This document shows, one piece after another, positions 16,899 to 25,162 of a stretch of 64,000 nucleotides of DNA. Both the position numbers and the translations under genes were made by a program. The notes under the pieces were generated by a model. It was not told the origin of the DNA, made no database searches, and saw only the letters and a program-made list of their open reading frames with translations. The DNA comes from DATEDA01 sp963827595 (GTDB taxonomy: Bacteria > Pseudomonadota > Gammaproteobacteria > Burkholderiales > SG8-39), in assembly GCA_963827595.1 (NCBI GenBank), contig CAWHBT010000003.1, forward strand, positions 1 to 64,000. The letters are read 5' to 3'. The stretch's first letter is position 1, and every line of letters begins with the position of its first letter.

Positions 16899-18152
16899 CT
16901 AGTCGCCCAGCAATTCCGCGACCGGGTGGAGCTGCTCAACGTGCTGCGACACGACGCTCACGATGACGATGATCGGGACGCTGAGCAGCATGCCCCAGAC
17001 GCCCCATAGCCAACCCCAGAACAACAGCGAGATAAATACAGCCGCTGCGTTCATGTTGGCGATTCTCCCGATCATCCACGTGGTGACGAAGGTCCCGACA
17101 ACGGTAGCGATTGCCAGCGATGCGCCGGCGACCAGGAATGCGCTTGAAAGCGAGTCGAACTGCATGAAAGCCGCCATGCCCGTTGCAGCGGCGGTCACGG
17201 CCGGGCCGAGGTAGGGAACGAGGTGCAGCAGCCCCGCAGCCGCAGCCCACGCACCCGCATTCTCGAGGCCGATCCAGCGAAACGCGATCCAGGCGAGCAG
17301 TGCGACGAGCAGGTTGGTCGTCAATAGCATGAACATGTACTTCTGGATCGAGCCGTTGATGTCGTCGAGGATGTTAACCGTGATCTTCTTGTTGGATAGG
17401 GTCGGCCCCGTCAGCCGCACCAGCTTCCGTTTGAATTGATCGCCGCCGAGCAGGAGAAAGAAAACCAGGAAAACGACCATCGCCGCCTGGACCATGGCTC
17501 CGAGGGCGCCCATTGAACCTTCCAACAGGAAGCTACTGAACTTGAAAGCGGGCGGGTCGACGACGACGTGGGTGGCAGGCTGCCGCGACTTTACGGAACC
17601 GCCGGCCGCCTGCGTGGTCGCTTTCTCCACCTCGCTCGCTGCGCTCTGGATCTTCTGCATGTTGCCGGTCTGGTCGAGGCGCAGGCGCGCAAGCGCGGTA
17701 GAGACTTTGCTCGCCGCTTCGGGCAACTGCTCGATGATCGTCTGCATCTCGTCGCGCAGCGAATACGTACCGAGCACGAACGCACCGATTACGCTCGCTA
17801 TCACGATGACGGCGCCTGCAGCGCGCGGGACCTTGATGGCTTCGAGCCACACGACGAGGGGATTCAACGTGTAGGCAAGGACGATGCCGAGCAACAGCGG
17901 CACCAGAAACTTCTCCGCCCACGACAGGGCGAAAACCAAGGCGATCGCGGCCAGAATGCCGAGCGAGATGCCCCGCGCATCCACCGACATCCGTACCGTG
18001 CGGATAGCGGCGACCGATGCCTCGGCGGCAGGTTGGTCCTGTTCCGCACCACGCGCGGAATCAGCATCGACGCTGGCGACTGGAGCAGCCTCATGTGGAG
18101 GCACGGCGGCTCGTTCGGACGCCTGTCTACCAGGCAGCGCACTAAGGATCAC
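16899..18152 (-). CDS. AI-2E family transporter
   Basis: This 417-residue membrane protein belongs to the AI-2E transporter (TqsA/PerM-type) family. It has about eight membrane segments: ISLGILAAIALVFALSW, FLVPLLLGIVLAYTLNPLV and GAVIVIASVIGAFVLG at the N-terminus, a large central soluble part, then MVVFLVFFLLLGGD, LLTTNLLVALLAWIAF and the conserved LLHLVPYLGPAVTAAA, and WLWGVWGMLLSVPIIVIV near the end. The GTG start overlaps the SOD stop by GTGA, so it is coupled to sodB-type translation. The N-terminal 70 residues are polar and Ala-rich. Substrates in this family range from autoinducer 2 to ions; none can be chosen here. Confidence 0.85.
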   Translation of the reverse strand: MILSALPGRQASERAAVPPHEAAPVASVDADSARGAEQDQPAAEASVAAIRTVRMSVDARGISLGILAAIALVFALSWAEKFLVPLLLGIVLAYTLNPLVVWLEAIKVPRAAGAVIVIASVIGAFVLGTYSLRDEMQTIIEQLPEAASKVSTALARLRLDQTGNMQKIQSAASEVEKATTQAAGGSVKSRQPATHVVVDPPAFKFSSFLLEGSMGALGAMVQAAMVVFLVFFLLLGGDQFKRKLVRLTGPTLSNKKITVNILDDINGSIQKYMFMLLTTNLLVALLAWIAFRWIGLENAGAWAAAAGLLHLVPYLGPAVTAAATGMAAFMQFDSLSSAFLVAGASLAIATVVGTFVTTWMIGRIANMNAAAVFISLLFWGWLWGVWGMLLSVPIIVIVSVVSQHVEQLHPVAELLGD

Positions 18153-18883
18153 GGGGTCGCCACGAGAACCCGCCCGCCTTCGGCCTCCCAGTCTTCCCGG
18201 GCTGCATGATCGGAACCTTCGAAACGCCGCGCGGCCTCTTCCCAATTTGCCACCGCCCACCAGCCTTTCAAGTAATCCGCTCGCCGGTCTTCATACTTCA
18301 GGTAGTAGGCGTGTTCCCATACGTCGTTGACCAAGATCGGGTAATGACCCTGCAGGATCGGATTCTCGTGACCGAACGTGCTGAACACCTGCAGCCCGCC
18401 GCCATCCAGCTGCGTTCTCGCAAGCCAAACCCATCCGGATCCAAACCGTTGCTGACCCACTTCGGCAAATCTGGTTTTCAGCTGTTCGACACTGCCAAAG
18501 TCACGGATGATCGCGTCAGCAAGCGGGCCGGCCGGCCCGTCACCTCCAGTTGGAGCCATGGCCCGCCAGAACAGACTATGGTTGACGTGTCCGCCCGCGT
18601 TATGGCGCACGGCAGTGCGGATTTCCTTTGGAACCTTGATCAAGTTGAGCAGCAGCCAGCTCGCCGCGCACCCCTGCAACTCGGGGAATTTTTCCAGCGC
18701 CGCGTTCAACTTCTCCACATATGACGCGTGATGCTTGTCGTGATGCAGCATCATCGTGCGGGCGTCGATGTGCGGCTCGAGAGCCGCGTATTCATAGGGC
18801 AGCGGCGGCAGCAGATGTTTGGCAGGAACAGGCTCGCGCCGAGTGAGCGCATCGGCCGGTCGGAGCATTACGTTCGTGATCAT
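18149..18883 (-). CDS. Mn/Fe superoxide dismutase
   Basis: This 244-residue protein dismutates superoxide to peroxide and oxygen. Metal ligands are visible: the first His in TMMLHHDKHHASYV, the second in GGHVNHSLFW, and Asp and His in VNDVWEHAYYLKY. GGHVNHSLFW is Mn-type; FGSGWVWLA is shared. The N-terminus extends about 25 residues before LPPLPYEYAALEPHID, and no signal peptide is evident. ATG 18883 (MITNVMLRPADAL) is chosen because an AAAGGC box precedes it; an upstream in-frame ATG at 18979 would run into the next gene. It is coupled to the AI-2E gene. Confidence 0.9.
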   Translation of the reverse strand: MITNVMLRPADALTRREPVPAKHLLPPLPYEYAALEPHIDARTMMLHHDKHHASYVEKLNAALEKFPELQGCAASWLLLNLIKVPKEIRTAVRHNAGGHVNHSLFWRAMAPTGGDGPAGPLADAIIRDFGSVEQLKTRFAEVGQQRFGSGWVWLARTQLDGGGLQVFSTFGHENPILQGHYPILVNDVWEHAYYLKYEDRRADYLKGWWAVANWEEAARRFEGSDHAAREDWEAEGGRVLVATP

Positions 18884-18971
18884 TCGGTTCGCCTTTAGCT
18901 GGCTGAGGATGGTCCGGTCAGCTTCATGATTGGCCCGGAGCGCGGCGCATCCCACCCGCGTCCCTTTTCCG

Positions 18972-19400
18972 TCAATCAATGACCCTCACCTGGCTGCCCA
19001 ATCGCCACGCCCGCGGGGTCGCCTCGGTGTATACGCGCCTCGACCCGTCTCGAAAGCGAATGGTGAATTCATAGCCTTTGGTCGATTCCGCCGAATGCTC
19101 GCCGTGCGTGTCGATCTGCCGCAGCGACTCGATCACGCCGCACTCGGCGCAGGGTGTTCTAGTCAGTGTGCCGCTCGCCACACCCGCCGAGGCCCGGTCT
19201 GCCGTCGCGCTGGATGGCTGGGCCGGCATCGGCGATGACTCAACGAGCGTGGCATGGTCTTTGGGATCGCCAATTGCAGTCGGCATCCACGCCATGAACG
19301 CCGCAGTGACGACAGCGCAGAGCAAAGCTGTCGCGACACTTGCGATCCACGTCAGCTGGTGCGGAAAGCGATCGAGCTGCGTTTGCACGTTGACGTCCAT
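18972..19400 (-). CDS. Membrane-anchored protein with SlyB-like C-terminal domain
   Basis: The 142-residue product has one membrane segment (LTWIASVATALLCAVVTAAFMAW, residues about 16-38) and a periplasmic part. The C-terminal half, CAECGVIESLRQID, YEFTIRFRDGSRRVYTEA and WRLGSQVRVI, matches the small beta-rich domain found after the glycine-zipper in many betaproteobacterial SlyB/17-kDa-type proteins. No glycine zipper is present, so only that domain is kept. It lies 18 bases from the M48 gene on the same strand. Confidence 0.65.
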   Translation of the reverse strand: MDVNVQTQLDRFPHQLTWIASVATALLCAVVTAAFMAWMPTAIGDPKDHATLVESSPMPAQPSSATADRASAGVASGTLTRTPCAECGVIESLRQIDTHGEHSAESTKGYEFTIRFRDGSRRVYTEATPRAWRLGSQVRVID

Positions 19401-19418
19401 AGTCGTTGCAGCTCACAG

Positions 19419-20240
19419 TCAGCGGGGCCGATGTGCGGCTTGATAAAGCGGCATGACGGTCGGCAACAGCGACTCGATCTCCTGGACACGAGCTGCGTCT
19501 GCCGGGTGGCTACTCAGGAACTCGGGTGGACGCCCGCCCTTGCTGGCGGCGGTCATTTTCTGCCACAACGTAACCCCGGCGCGCGGGTCATAGCCCGCCC
19601 GTGCCGCAAGTTCCAGACCGATGCGGTCGGCTTCGCTCTCATCGTTGCGGCTGAACCGAGTAGCGATCAAGGCTTCGTAACCGGCATTCGCAAGCCCGGC
19701 CGAACCCCCGCCGAGGCCGAACAGTGCGGCACCGACGCCGATCGCGGTCTGCGCGGCGATCGCTTGCGACATGTGTTCACGCGAGTGCTCGCGCAATGCA
19801 TGCGCTACCTCGTGCCCCATCACGATCGCGATCTCGTCGTCGGTCAGGCGGAGCTGGTTGATCAGCCCACTATAGAACATGATCTTCCCGCCGGGCATGC
19901 AGAACGCGTTGAGCTGGTCGCTGGTCAGCACGTTCACTTCCCACTTCCAGCCTGGCGCGTCGCGGCGGAACACTGCGGTCTGCGGCGCGATGCGGCTCGC
20001 CACCGCGCGCACGCGTTGCAGCATCGCGGGATCTTGGTTCAACGCGCCTTGACGTGCTGCGTCTGCCTTCAGCTTGGCGTAGCTTTGCGCGGCCATCTCC
20101 TCGAGCTGCTGCGAGGACACGAGCATCAGTTGCGAGCGGTCGGCGCCGACTGCGCCACCCGCGGTGGTGGTCGCGCATCCGCTAAGCGTCGCTAACCACG
20201 AACCGAGCAATATCGCCGCGAGGATTCGGAGGGCAGACAT
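19419..20240 (-). CDS. M48 family metalloprotease lipoprotein
   Basis: A 273-residue lipoprotein (SWLATLSGCATT, lipobox LSGC) of the M48 family. The zinc motif HEVAH lies in IVMGHEVAHALREHSREH, and the third ligand Glu is in SRNDESEADRIGLELAARAGYDP. It ends ..FLSSHPADAARVQEIESLLP, typical of the Oma1/LoiP-like periplasmic branch. Relatives remove misfolded outer-membrane proteins under envelope stress. The signal peptide and lipobox fix the start at 20240, with AGGAGAT upstream. Confidence 0.9.
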   Translation of the reverse strand: MSALRILAAILLGSWLATLSGCATTTAGGAVGADRSQLMLVSSQQLEEMAAQSYAKLKADAARQGALNQDPAMLQRVRAVASRIAPQTAVFRRDAPGWKWEVNVLTSDQLNAFCMPGGKIMFYSGLINQLRLTDDEIAIVMGHEVAHALREHSREHMSQAIAAQTAIGVGAALFGLGGGSAGLANAGYEALIATRFSRNDESEADRIGLELAARAGYDPRAGVTLWQKMTAASKGGRPPEFLSSHPADAARVQEIESLLPTVMPLYQAAHRPR

Positions 20241-20357
20241 GAGATCTCCTGTTGCAGTTGCTTACGCGAGCCGCGTGTCACCTCTGGCAGCTCTTACACC
20301 CTTCCTGTTGCGACGCGGACGCGCGACTCGACCGAGATCTCCGGTCAAGAGATCGCG

Positions 20358-20516
20358 TCAAATATTGCCTGTGGCCAGCATGACGACCACCACGACCGCC
20401 AAGATCCCAACAATACCGCTCGGCCCGTAACCCCATCCCTTGCTGTGTGGCCAGTTCGGAATCACACCGAGCAGGGCGAGAACCAAGACGATCAAGAGCA
20501 CTGTTCCTAATGTCAT
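20358..20516 (-). CDS. DUF3309 micro-membrane protein (copy 1)
   Basis: 52 residues: MTLGTVLLIVLVLALLGVIP, then NWPHSKGWGYGPSG and a second hydrophobic helix. NWPHS.GWGYGPSG is the DUF3309 signature. The ATG has AAGGAGAAG at good spacing. A second copy on the plus strand at 31407 is nearly colinear. The function of the family is unknown; the peptide probably forms a helical hairpin in the inner membrane. Confidence 0.88.
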   Translation of the reverse strand: MTLGTVLLIVLVLALLGVIPNWPHSKGWGYGPSGIVGILAVVVVVMLATGNI

Positions 20517-20575
20517 TTCGCTTCTCCTTGTATTGCCGTCAACGACCCCGGCTCACCGCACTACGGTGAATGGGG

Positions 20576-20632
20576 GATCGTTACGGCAATTGTCCGCTCG
20601 CCTAATAAGACCCTCTGTGCGCTGGCGTACCC
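20576..20632 (-). promoter_or_regulatory. Duplicated promoter-like block upstream of DUF3309
   Basis: Two blocks, GATCGTTACGGCAATTGTCC (20576-20595) and CTCTGTGCGCTGGCGTACCC (20613-20632), lie 60 bases before the DUF3309 start. The same two blocks, with nearly the same spacing (37 against 36 bases), lie before the DUF3096 gene at 22004-22059. The second block resembles the palindrome before the Crp/Fnr gene. Confidence 0.6.
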
Positions 20633-20816
20633 AAGGCGGACGATCTTTCTGGAGTGGCCGCGAGCGAGGCGTGCGCGCTCTGTACGCCCGTGCACTAGAG
20701 CGCGTGAGACCCGCAGTTCGGTGCCGGCGCGTCGAGCCGCTGACAGGGGGCACCCGGGTGTAAGTAACCGCTTGCCTCCGGTCCACGAGATTGGACGAGT
20801 CGTTTTCACGGTACGA

Positions 20817-20859
20817 TCTGTTCTCTGGCGTACAGATTGTGCTAGGCTTTCTCTAGCAC
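20817..20859 (+). promoter_or_regulatory. Palindromes before the Crp/Fnr gene
   Basis: TCTGTTCTCTGGCGTACAGA (20817-20836) has TCTGT and ACAGA arms with a ten-base spacer, a plausible Crp/Fnr-family operator. GTGCTAG (20839-20845) and CTAGCAC (20853-20859) form a second perfect inverted repeat. Both lie within 62 bases of the start codon, which suggests autoregulation. Confidence 0.6.
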
Positions 20860-20877
20860 TGTTGACCGGGAGTGCGT

Positions 20878-21606
20878 ATGCCAGCAATAGCGGCGGTGCA
20901 AATTCCCGAAACGAACCAGCTACTGGCGGTCCTGCCGGCGGGCGAACGCGAACGGCTGTATCCCCACCTCGAGCCGGTCGCGATGGCGCTCGGCGAGGTC
21001 GTCTACGAATCCGGCAGCCGGCAGGACTACGTGTACTTCCCGACGACGGCGATCGTGTCCCTGCTCTACGTCATGGCGGATGGCTCGTCCGCCGAGATCG
21101 CCGTGGTCGGCAACGAGGGAATGGTGGGTGTTGCCCTCTTCATGGGAGGTGAGACCACACCGAGCCGCGCCATCGTGCAGAGTGCCGGCTCGGCGTTCCG
21201 GCTTTCGGGGCAGCTGCTGAAGCGCGAGTTCATTCGCGCCGGGCCGACGCAGCATCTGCTGCTGCGCTATACCCAGGCGTTACTGACGCAGATGGCGCAG
21301 ACGGCGGTCTGCAACCGGCATCATTCGGTCGACCAGCAGCTCTGCCGCTGGCTGCTGCTCAGCCTCGATCGGCTCCCCTCGAACAGGCTCACCATGACGC
21401 AGGAGTTGATCGCCAACATGCTCGGGGTGCGCCGCGAAGGGGTCACGGAGGCCGCCGGGAAATTGCAGGGCGCCGGCTTAATCCATTACAGCCGTGGCCG
21501 CATCACGGTGCTGGATCGGCCAGGACTCGAGGCCCGGGCTTGCGAGTGTTACGACGTGGTCAAGAGGGAGTCCGATCGCCTGCTTCCCAGCACGCCAGCG
21601 ACGTGA
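20878..21606 (+). CDS. Crp/Fnr family transcriptional regulator
   Basis: This 242-residue protein has an N-terminal cAMP-binding-fold domain (VAMALGEVVYESGSRQDYVYFP, SAEIAVVGNEGMVGVALFMGG) and a C-terminal helix-turn-helix with MTQELIANMLGVRREGVTEAAGKLQ. The cyclic-nucleotide phosphate-binding motif RxxS is not seen and there is no Fe-S Cys cluster, so the signal is unknown. This subtype (FPTTAIVSLLY..., DGSSAEIAVVGNEGMVG) is common in betaproteobacteria next to small stress genes. ATG 20878 has GGGA upstream. The palindrome before it recurs near the DUF3309/DUF3096 genes, so these are possible targets. Confidence 0.85.
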   Translation: MPAIAAVQIPETNQLLAVLPAGERERLYPHLEPVAMALGEVVYESGSRQDYVYFPTTAIVSLLYVMADGSSAEIAVVGNEGMVGVALFMGGETTPSRAIVQSAGSAFRLSGQLLKREFIRAGPTQHLLLRYTQALLTQMAQTAVCNRHHSVDQQLCRWLLLSLDRLPSNRLTMTQELIANMLGVRREGVTEAAGKLQGAGLIHYSRGRITVLDRPGLEARACECYDVVKRESDRLLPSTPAT

Positions 21607-21649
21607 CCCCGTGTTGGCACCTCAGCCGGCGCCACCGCCGCGTCGGTCA

Positions 21650-21815
21650 GAGGCGGGTCGAAGAACTGCGCGCGCGACAGGGCTGAAGCGCTCGTCAGCT
21701 CCGGGTCCGCGTCGGCCGCCTCCCGCCAGCGCTGCAACAACGCCTCGCGCCTCGCGGCAAGGCGCGAGGCGACCGCGTTTATTCGCTCCCTGGCGCTTTC
21801 CTCTGGTGTGATTCC
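21650..21815 (-). pseudogene. Sensor histidine kinase N-terminal fragment
   Basis: On the minus strand the residues ERINAVASRLAARREALLQR, WREAADADPELTSA and LSRAQFFD match the N-terminal RsbRD-like sensor segment of betaproteobacterial histidine kinases (LL.RWR.AV..DPELT....LSR..F.DH.P). After FFD the frame diverges and no HisKA or ATPase domain follows. It is a fragment. Confidence 0.55.
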
Positions 21816-21828
21816 CCGTCTCGCAGGC

Positions 21829-21978
21829 TTACCTCAGACGAATGTCCCCGAACAGTCCAAGTACCCCGAAGACGATCAAGTAAGCGGCGACAATGTAGTT
21901 CAGCATCCGGGGCACGATCAGAATGAGGATGCCGGCGAGAAGCGATACCAGGGGAGCAAGGCTCAAGGTGATGTTCAT
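21829..21978 (-). CDS. DUF3096 micro-membrane protein
   Basis: 49 residues with two hydrophobic segments: MNITLSLAPLVSLLAGILIL then IVPRMLNYIVAAYLIVFGVL and a polar end GDIRLR. The pattern matches DUF3096. The ATG follows AAAGGAGTTGCC. The upstream region repeats the block found before the first DUF3309 gene, so both are probably under the same control. Confidence 0.88.
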   Translation of the reverse strand: MNITLSLAPLVSLLAGILILIVPRMLNYIVAAYLIVFGVLGLFGDIRLR

Positions 21979-22003
21979 GGCAACTCCTTTACGAACGGAA
22001 ATT

Positions 22004-22060
22004 GATCGTTACGGCAATTGTCCCCCTCCCGCCGCGACGCTCTGTGCGCTCGCGTACCCA
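22004..22060 (-). promoter_or_regulatory. Duplicated promoter-like block upstream of DUF3096
   Basis: GATCGTTACGGCAATTGTCC (22004-22023) and CTCTGTGCGCTCGCGTACCC (22040-22059) repeat the blocks at 20576 and 20613. The first block is identical over 20 bases and the second differs at one. It starts 26 bases before the DUF3096 ATG. Confidence 0.6.
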
Positions 22061-22383
22061 CGACGAGGAATATTCGCAGCTCAAACCGGCCGGCGAACTG
22101 CCTGGGCATCAGCTATGTGCGCTGACCGGCAGACGGTAGAGGAGCATTCCCAGTAACCTCGAACCATTCGAGCCAACAACAGGCTTGCGACATTCGCGCC
22201 GTGCCGATGCTCGAACAGAAACAGATCATTGCCATTGTCGAGGTCGTCGGCACCATCACTCAGTGATCGAGCGGCAATCCCGCCGCATGAACGAACGCCC
22301 TGCGTTGGCTGGGCGTTCGTCCGCGACCCGCTGGTCGCATAGTGCGACCGCTACGGATGTTCAATCAACGTCAGGAGATCGAG

Positions 22384-22584
22384 ATGAACTGGGATCAAGT
22401 GGCAGGCAACTGGAAGCAACTCAAGGGCAATGTCAAGGAGCAGTGGGGCAAGCTCACCGACGACCAGCTCGACGTGATTGCAGGCAAGCGCGATCAGCTC
22501 GCCGGCAAGATCCAGGAAGCGTACGGGGTCTCGAAAGAGGAAGCTGAGCGGCAGCTCTCCGAGTGGGAGAAACGCCAGCGTTAG
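22384..22584 (+). CDS. CsbD family stress protein (copy 1)
   Basis: A 66-residue hydrophilic protein: MNWDQVAGNWKQLKGNVKEQ, WGKLTDDQLDVIAGKRDQL and AGKIQEAYGVSKEEAERQL. This is the full CsbD signature (helical, W.Q..GKWK..KG..KE.WG.LT.D). The founding Bacillus gene is a general-stress gene; the molecular role is unknown. ATG 22384 is preceded by CAGGAGATCGAG. A hairpin with GCGGGCGC/GCGCCCGC arms (22613-22632) separates it from the next gene. Confidence 0.92.
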   Translation: MNWDQVAGNWKQLKGNVKEQWGKLTDDQLDVIAGKRDQLAGKIQEAYGVSKEEAERQLSEWEKRQR

Positions 22585-22672
22585 TTCAGTCGCCCTATGT
22601 AACCAGGCCGGAGCGGGCGCGAAGGCGCCCGCGAATGCTTCAGTCTCTCATTTGCAACATGAAGGAACAACA

Positions 22673-23287
22673 GTGAAGAAACTCAACATCAGCGTGGTCG
22701 CGGGTGCGATCGGCCTAGCGTTCAGCTTAGGTGCGCTGGCACAAAGCATGTCAAAGGACGAATACAAGGCCAGCACTGACAGCATCGTGGCGGAGTACAA
22801 GTCCGCCAAGGCGAGTTGCGACTCGCTGTCGGCTAACGCGAAGGACGTGTGCATGGCTGAAGCCAACGGCAAAGAGAAGGTCGCGAAGGCCGAGCTCGAA
22901 GCCCGCTACAAGCCCACCGAGAAAACTCATTACGAAGCACGCGTTGCCAAGGCGCAAGCCGATTACTCGGTAGCCAAGCAGAAGTGCGACGACAAGGCCG
23001 GCAACGCGAAAGACGTCTGTGTGAAGGAGGCGGAAGCTGCCGAGACCCGCGCCAAGGCGGACGCCAAGGCGCAGATGAAGATCTCGCAGGCGAACAAGGC
23101 CGCGAAGGAGACGTCGAGCGAAGCACGGATGAAAGCGGATGAAAAAGCAGCCAATGCGCGCAAGGATGCAGCGGAGGAAAAGCGTGACGCCGACTACGCG
23201 GTGGCGAAGGAGAAGTGCGACGTCTACGCGGGCGGCGCCAAGGACTACTGTGTGAACCAAGCGAAGGCACGCTTTGGCAAGTCCTAA
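22673..23287 (+). CDS. Periplasmic Lys/Ala-rich protein with three Cys pairs
   Basis: The 204-residue protein has a signal peptide (LNISVVAGAIGLAFSLGALAQ) and a highly charged helical mature part. Three segments carry the same CX10C motif: CDSLSANAKDVC, CDDKAGNAKDVC and CDVYAGGAKDYC, each preceded by a Y..AK..C pattern and separated by Lys/Ala/Glu helices. Each pair probably forms a disulfide that clips a helical hairpin. Proteins of this texture are common hypothetical proteins near CsbD genes in betaproteobacteria. GTG 22673 has AAGGA six bases upstream and gives a good signal peptide. Confidence 0.75.
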   Translation: MKKLNISVVAGAIGLAFSLGALAQSMSKDEYKASTDSIVAEYKSAKASCDSLSANAKDVCMAEANGKEKVAKAELEARYKPTEKTHYEARVAKAQADYSVAKQKCDDKAGNAKDVCVKEAEAAETRAKADAKAQMKISQANKAAKETSSEARMKADEKAANARKDAAEEKRDADYAVAKEKCDVYAGGAKDYCVNQAKARFGKS

Positions 23288-23299
23288 GCTGTACATCAA

Positions 23300-23328
23300 G
23301 GGGTTGCAGAGATGCAGCCCCTTATTTT
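23300..23328 (+). terminator. Terminator after the Cys-pair protein gene
   Basis: GGGGTTGCA (23300-23308) pairs with TGCAGCCCC (23313-23321) with one wobble, followed by TTATTTTG. It is 13 bases after the stop codon. Confidence 0.7.
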
Positions 23329-23329
23329 G

Positions 23330-23928
23330 AGTGTAGGTTGCTACCCGCCGGAGACGCCGTAGCCACGTTCGTTCGGCTAGTTGTTCAGCATGGATGGGCG
23401 GAGGGCGTGTGGCAGGTGAGTTTGCGGGAGATGAGCGACTCTCGTCCGAGCAGGTGGGCGATGTGACTTGTTTACGGTCTTCGGGGCGCGCTTCGGGCGG
23501 CGACGCTCGGCGCGTCGAGAGCGAGCTTAGCGAGTTGAGTGGCTTCGGCTTATAGCGACTTCCATCTCAGCTCTAGCTTGCGGTTCGGCCGAGCTTCACG
23601 CTCGTGTGATCGTCAGCGTGTAAGCTGCCTTCGACTTCTATCTCGCGCTTGAGCGGTCGTCATTTTGTCATAGATGCTGATCTCGCAGTGCAGATTCCGT
23701 TGAAGGGTACGCGAGAGTAGCAGTTATCGCCTTGCTCGCACGGCTGCCAACTCGGCAGTGTAGATTTTTCAAACCGATGCAATATCGCAACGCCTCGCAG
23801 AGCGCGGCGCGGAGAGATCGGGAAGCCCGCGCATCGGGGTGCGTCGGACCGGAATGGCTCTTGCCGGAGGCGGAGGAAGCGGCGTGGCGAGGGGGGCTCG
23901 GGAGCCGCGGCTACCGCGGGGAAACAAA
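23330..23928. other. Gene-free stretch
   Basis: About 600 bases without recognisable coding texture on either strand. Base composition drops around 23540-23770 relative to the neighbours. No tRNA, IS end or known repeat was recognised. Confidence 0.35.
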
Positions 23929-23953
23929 CGCGGCGCCCGTGGCTCGGGCGCCG
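23922..23953 (-). terminator. Terminator of the small secreted protein gene
   Basis: Read on the minus strand, CGGCGCCCG (23953-23945) pairs with CGGGCGCCG (23939-23931), followed by CGTTTGTTTCC. It lies about 60 bases after the minus-strand gene ending at 24011. Confidence 0.7.
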
Positions 23954-24010
23954 CGCAATTGCATTACCGAATCGATCGCTCGGCAGCGCCGCCGATCGTC
24001 ATCGCAGCGA

Positions 24011-24169
24011 CTACTTCTTTGCGTCATCGATGCATTTCTTTTGTTCATCGCCACTCAAGGTCTTGCATTTCTCCGGCATCTGTCCGAAGACGGCAGGAGA
24101 GCCCAGTGCGAAGAGGGCAAGCAGGAGGGAAACGAGCACTTCTTCATGTGTATCTCCTTTGGTTGACAT
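24011..24169 (-). CDS. Small secreted protein, N-terminus unsettled
   Basis: The mature part GQMPEKCKTLSGDEQKKCID with its Cys pair follows a good hydrophobic signal (VLVSLLLALFALGSPAVF). The best Shine-Dalgarno (AAAGGAG) is placed for an ATG at 24147 (MKK...), but that frame loses the signal peptide after three codons. The in-frame ATG at 24169 (MSTKGDTHEE) gives a charged start and overlaps the Shine-Dalgarno. A one-base deletion after MKK is the simplest reading, so the gene may be frameshifted at its start. Confidence 0.5.
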   Translation of the reverse strand: MSTKGDTHEEVLVSLLLALFALGSPAVFGQMPEKCKTLSGDEQKKCIDDAKK

Positions 24170-24229
24170 ACTCAACTGGCCGATTGGCGGGAATGCACTA
24201 GAGGCCGCGCGATGCTGCATGCCGCGCAC

Positions 24230-25000
24230 GGATCCAGCACAGACTGCGGCACGGCGAGTTGGTCAACGCGGCGCGGCAAAGAAGCGTTGACGCGCGCGCG
24301 ATGACTTTCTTGGTCGAAGGACTTAACAGTGAAGGTACCCGCAACACCAAGCACAGTCGGTGCGGTGGCGCGCATAGAGTGGCCTCACCTTCGACGACTT
24401 TTTTTCGATACCGGGTGTTTCTGGGCACCGAGCGCGTATAGTCAGAAAAGGGCGGGTACTATCCGACGCCGAGTACACCTTTTGGCGACTCCAAACTCGG
24501 GCCCGAAGACAGCTATCCGCCCTCTGCTCCTCTCACATCGCCCCGGGCAGAGACGGCGTCGTTCCGGGTTGATTTGCATGCGGCGGCGTCGAAGCGAGGA
24601 GCACAGTCGAAAGAGCGGCGACACCGGGCGATCAGCGCCGCCTGGGCTCGCAATCCACGCCGTCCTAGCTTTCCCGGAAGAAGTGAAAAGGCACGCGCGT
24701 CGCCGAGCGATTTGCTGGCGTTTCGGCTCCAAACTCTTCAAGCCGGGTGTGTCTTACTTCGTTTCTTATACTGCCGGCAGAGGCTGCTTCGGCGGGAAAG
24801 CCCTCTGCTCAAAAGGGATCCGCTATGCTCACACCTGCTACTTGCGCGCGTAAGTTGCAAAACGGGAAAGCATGATGACGGCACGAGAGCCAGCAACCGA
24901 GGGTAAGATCCCGCTGCAGGCAGGGATAGAGGATCGACTGGAGAGGCTCAGCACGCTCATGGGTGCGCCGCCCTGACGTTGGCATCCCATGCCATAGAAC
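24230..25000. other. Gene-free stretch
   Basis: No gene is supported in about 770 bases. A TTGGCGACTCCAAACTCGGG-like segment near 24482 and a CTCCAAACTC segment near 24727 are loosely similar, but no clear repeat unit emerges. Confidence 0.35.
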
Positions 25001-25162
25001 GTGGGCGGCTTCACCGACGGCAAGACCGAGAACGTCGAGTGGAAGACCGGAGAGGTGAGAATCAACGCACCATCCGGGCAGTATACGACCAAGAACATAG
25101 GGAAAACCGACGTCGAGCTTTATGTCGTGGTGCTGAAACGAACTGGGCTGCGCGCCGCCTGA
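25001..25162 (+). pseudogene. C-terminal fragment of a small cupin protein
   Basis: In the frame from 25001 the residues VGGFTDGKTENVEWKTGEVR and YTTKNIGKTDVELYVVVLK match the end of small single-domain cupins of betaproteobacteria (FTDGKTE..EWK.G.V..... N.GKTDVEV.VVELK). The start and His-rich motif are missing upstream. After VVVLK the frame runs into foreign sequence and stops at 25160-25162. Confidence 0.5.

Noticed and set aside
22206..22266. 19-residue frame MLEQKQIIAIVEVVGTITQ before CsbD
   Set aside because: Too short, with no ribosome binding site; it could be a leader but there is no support.
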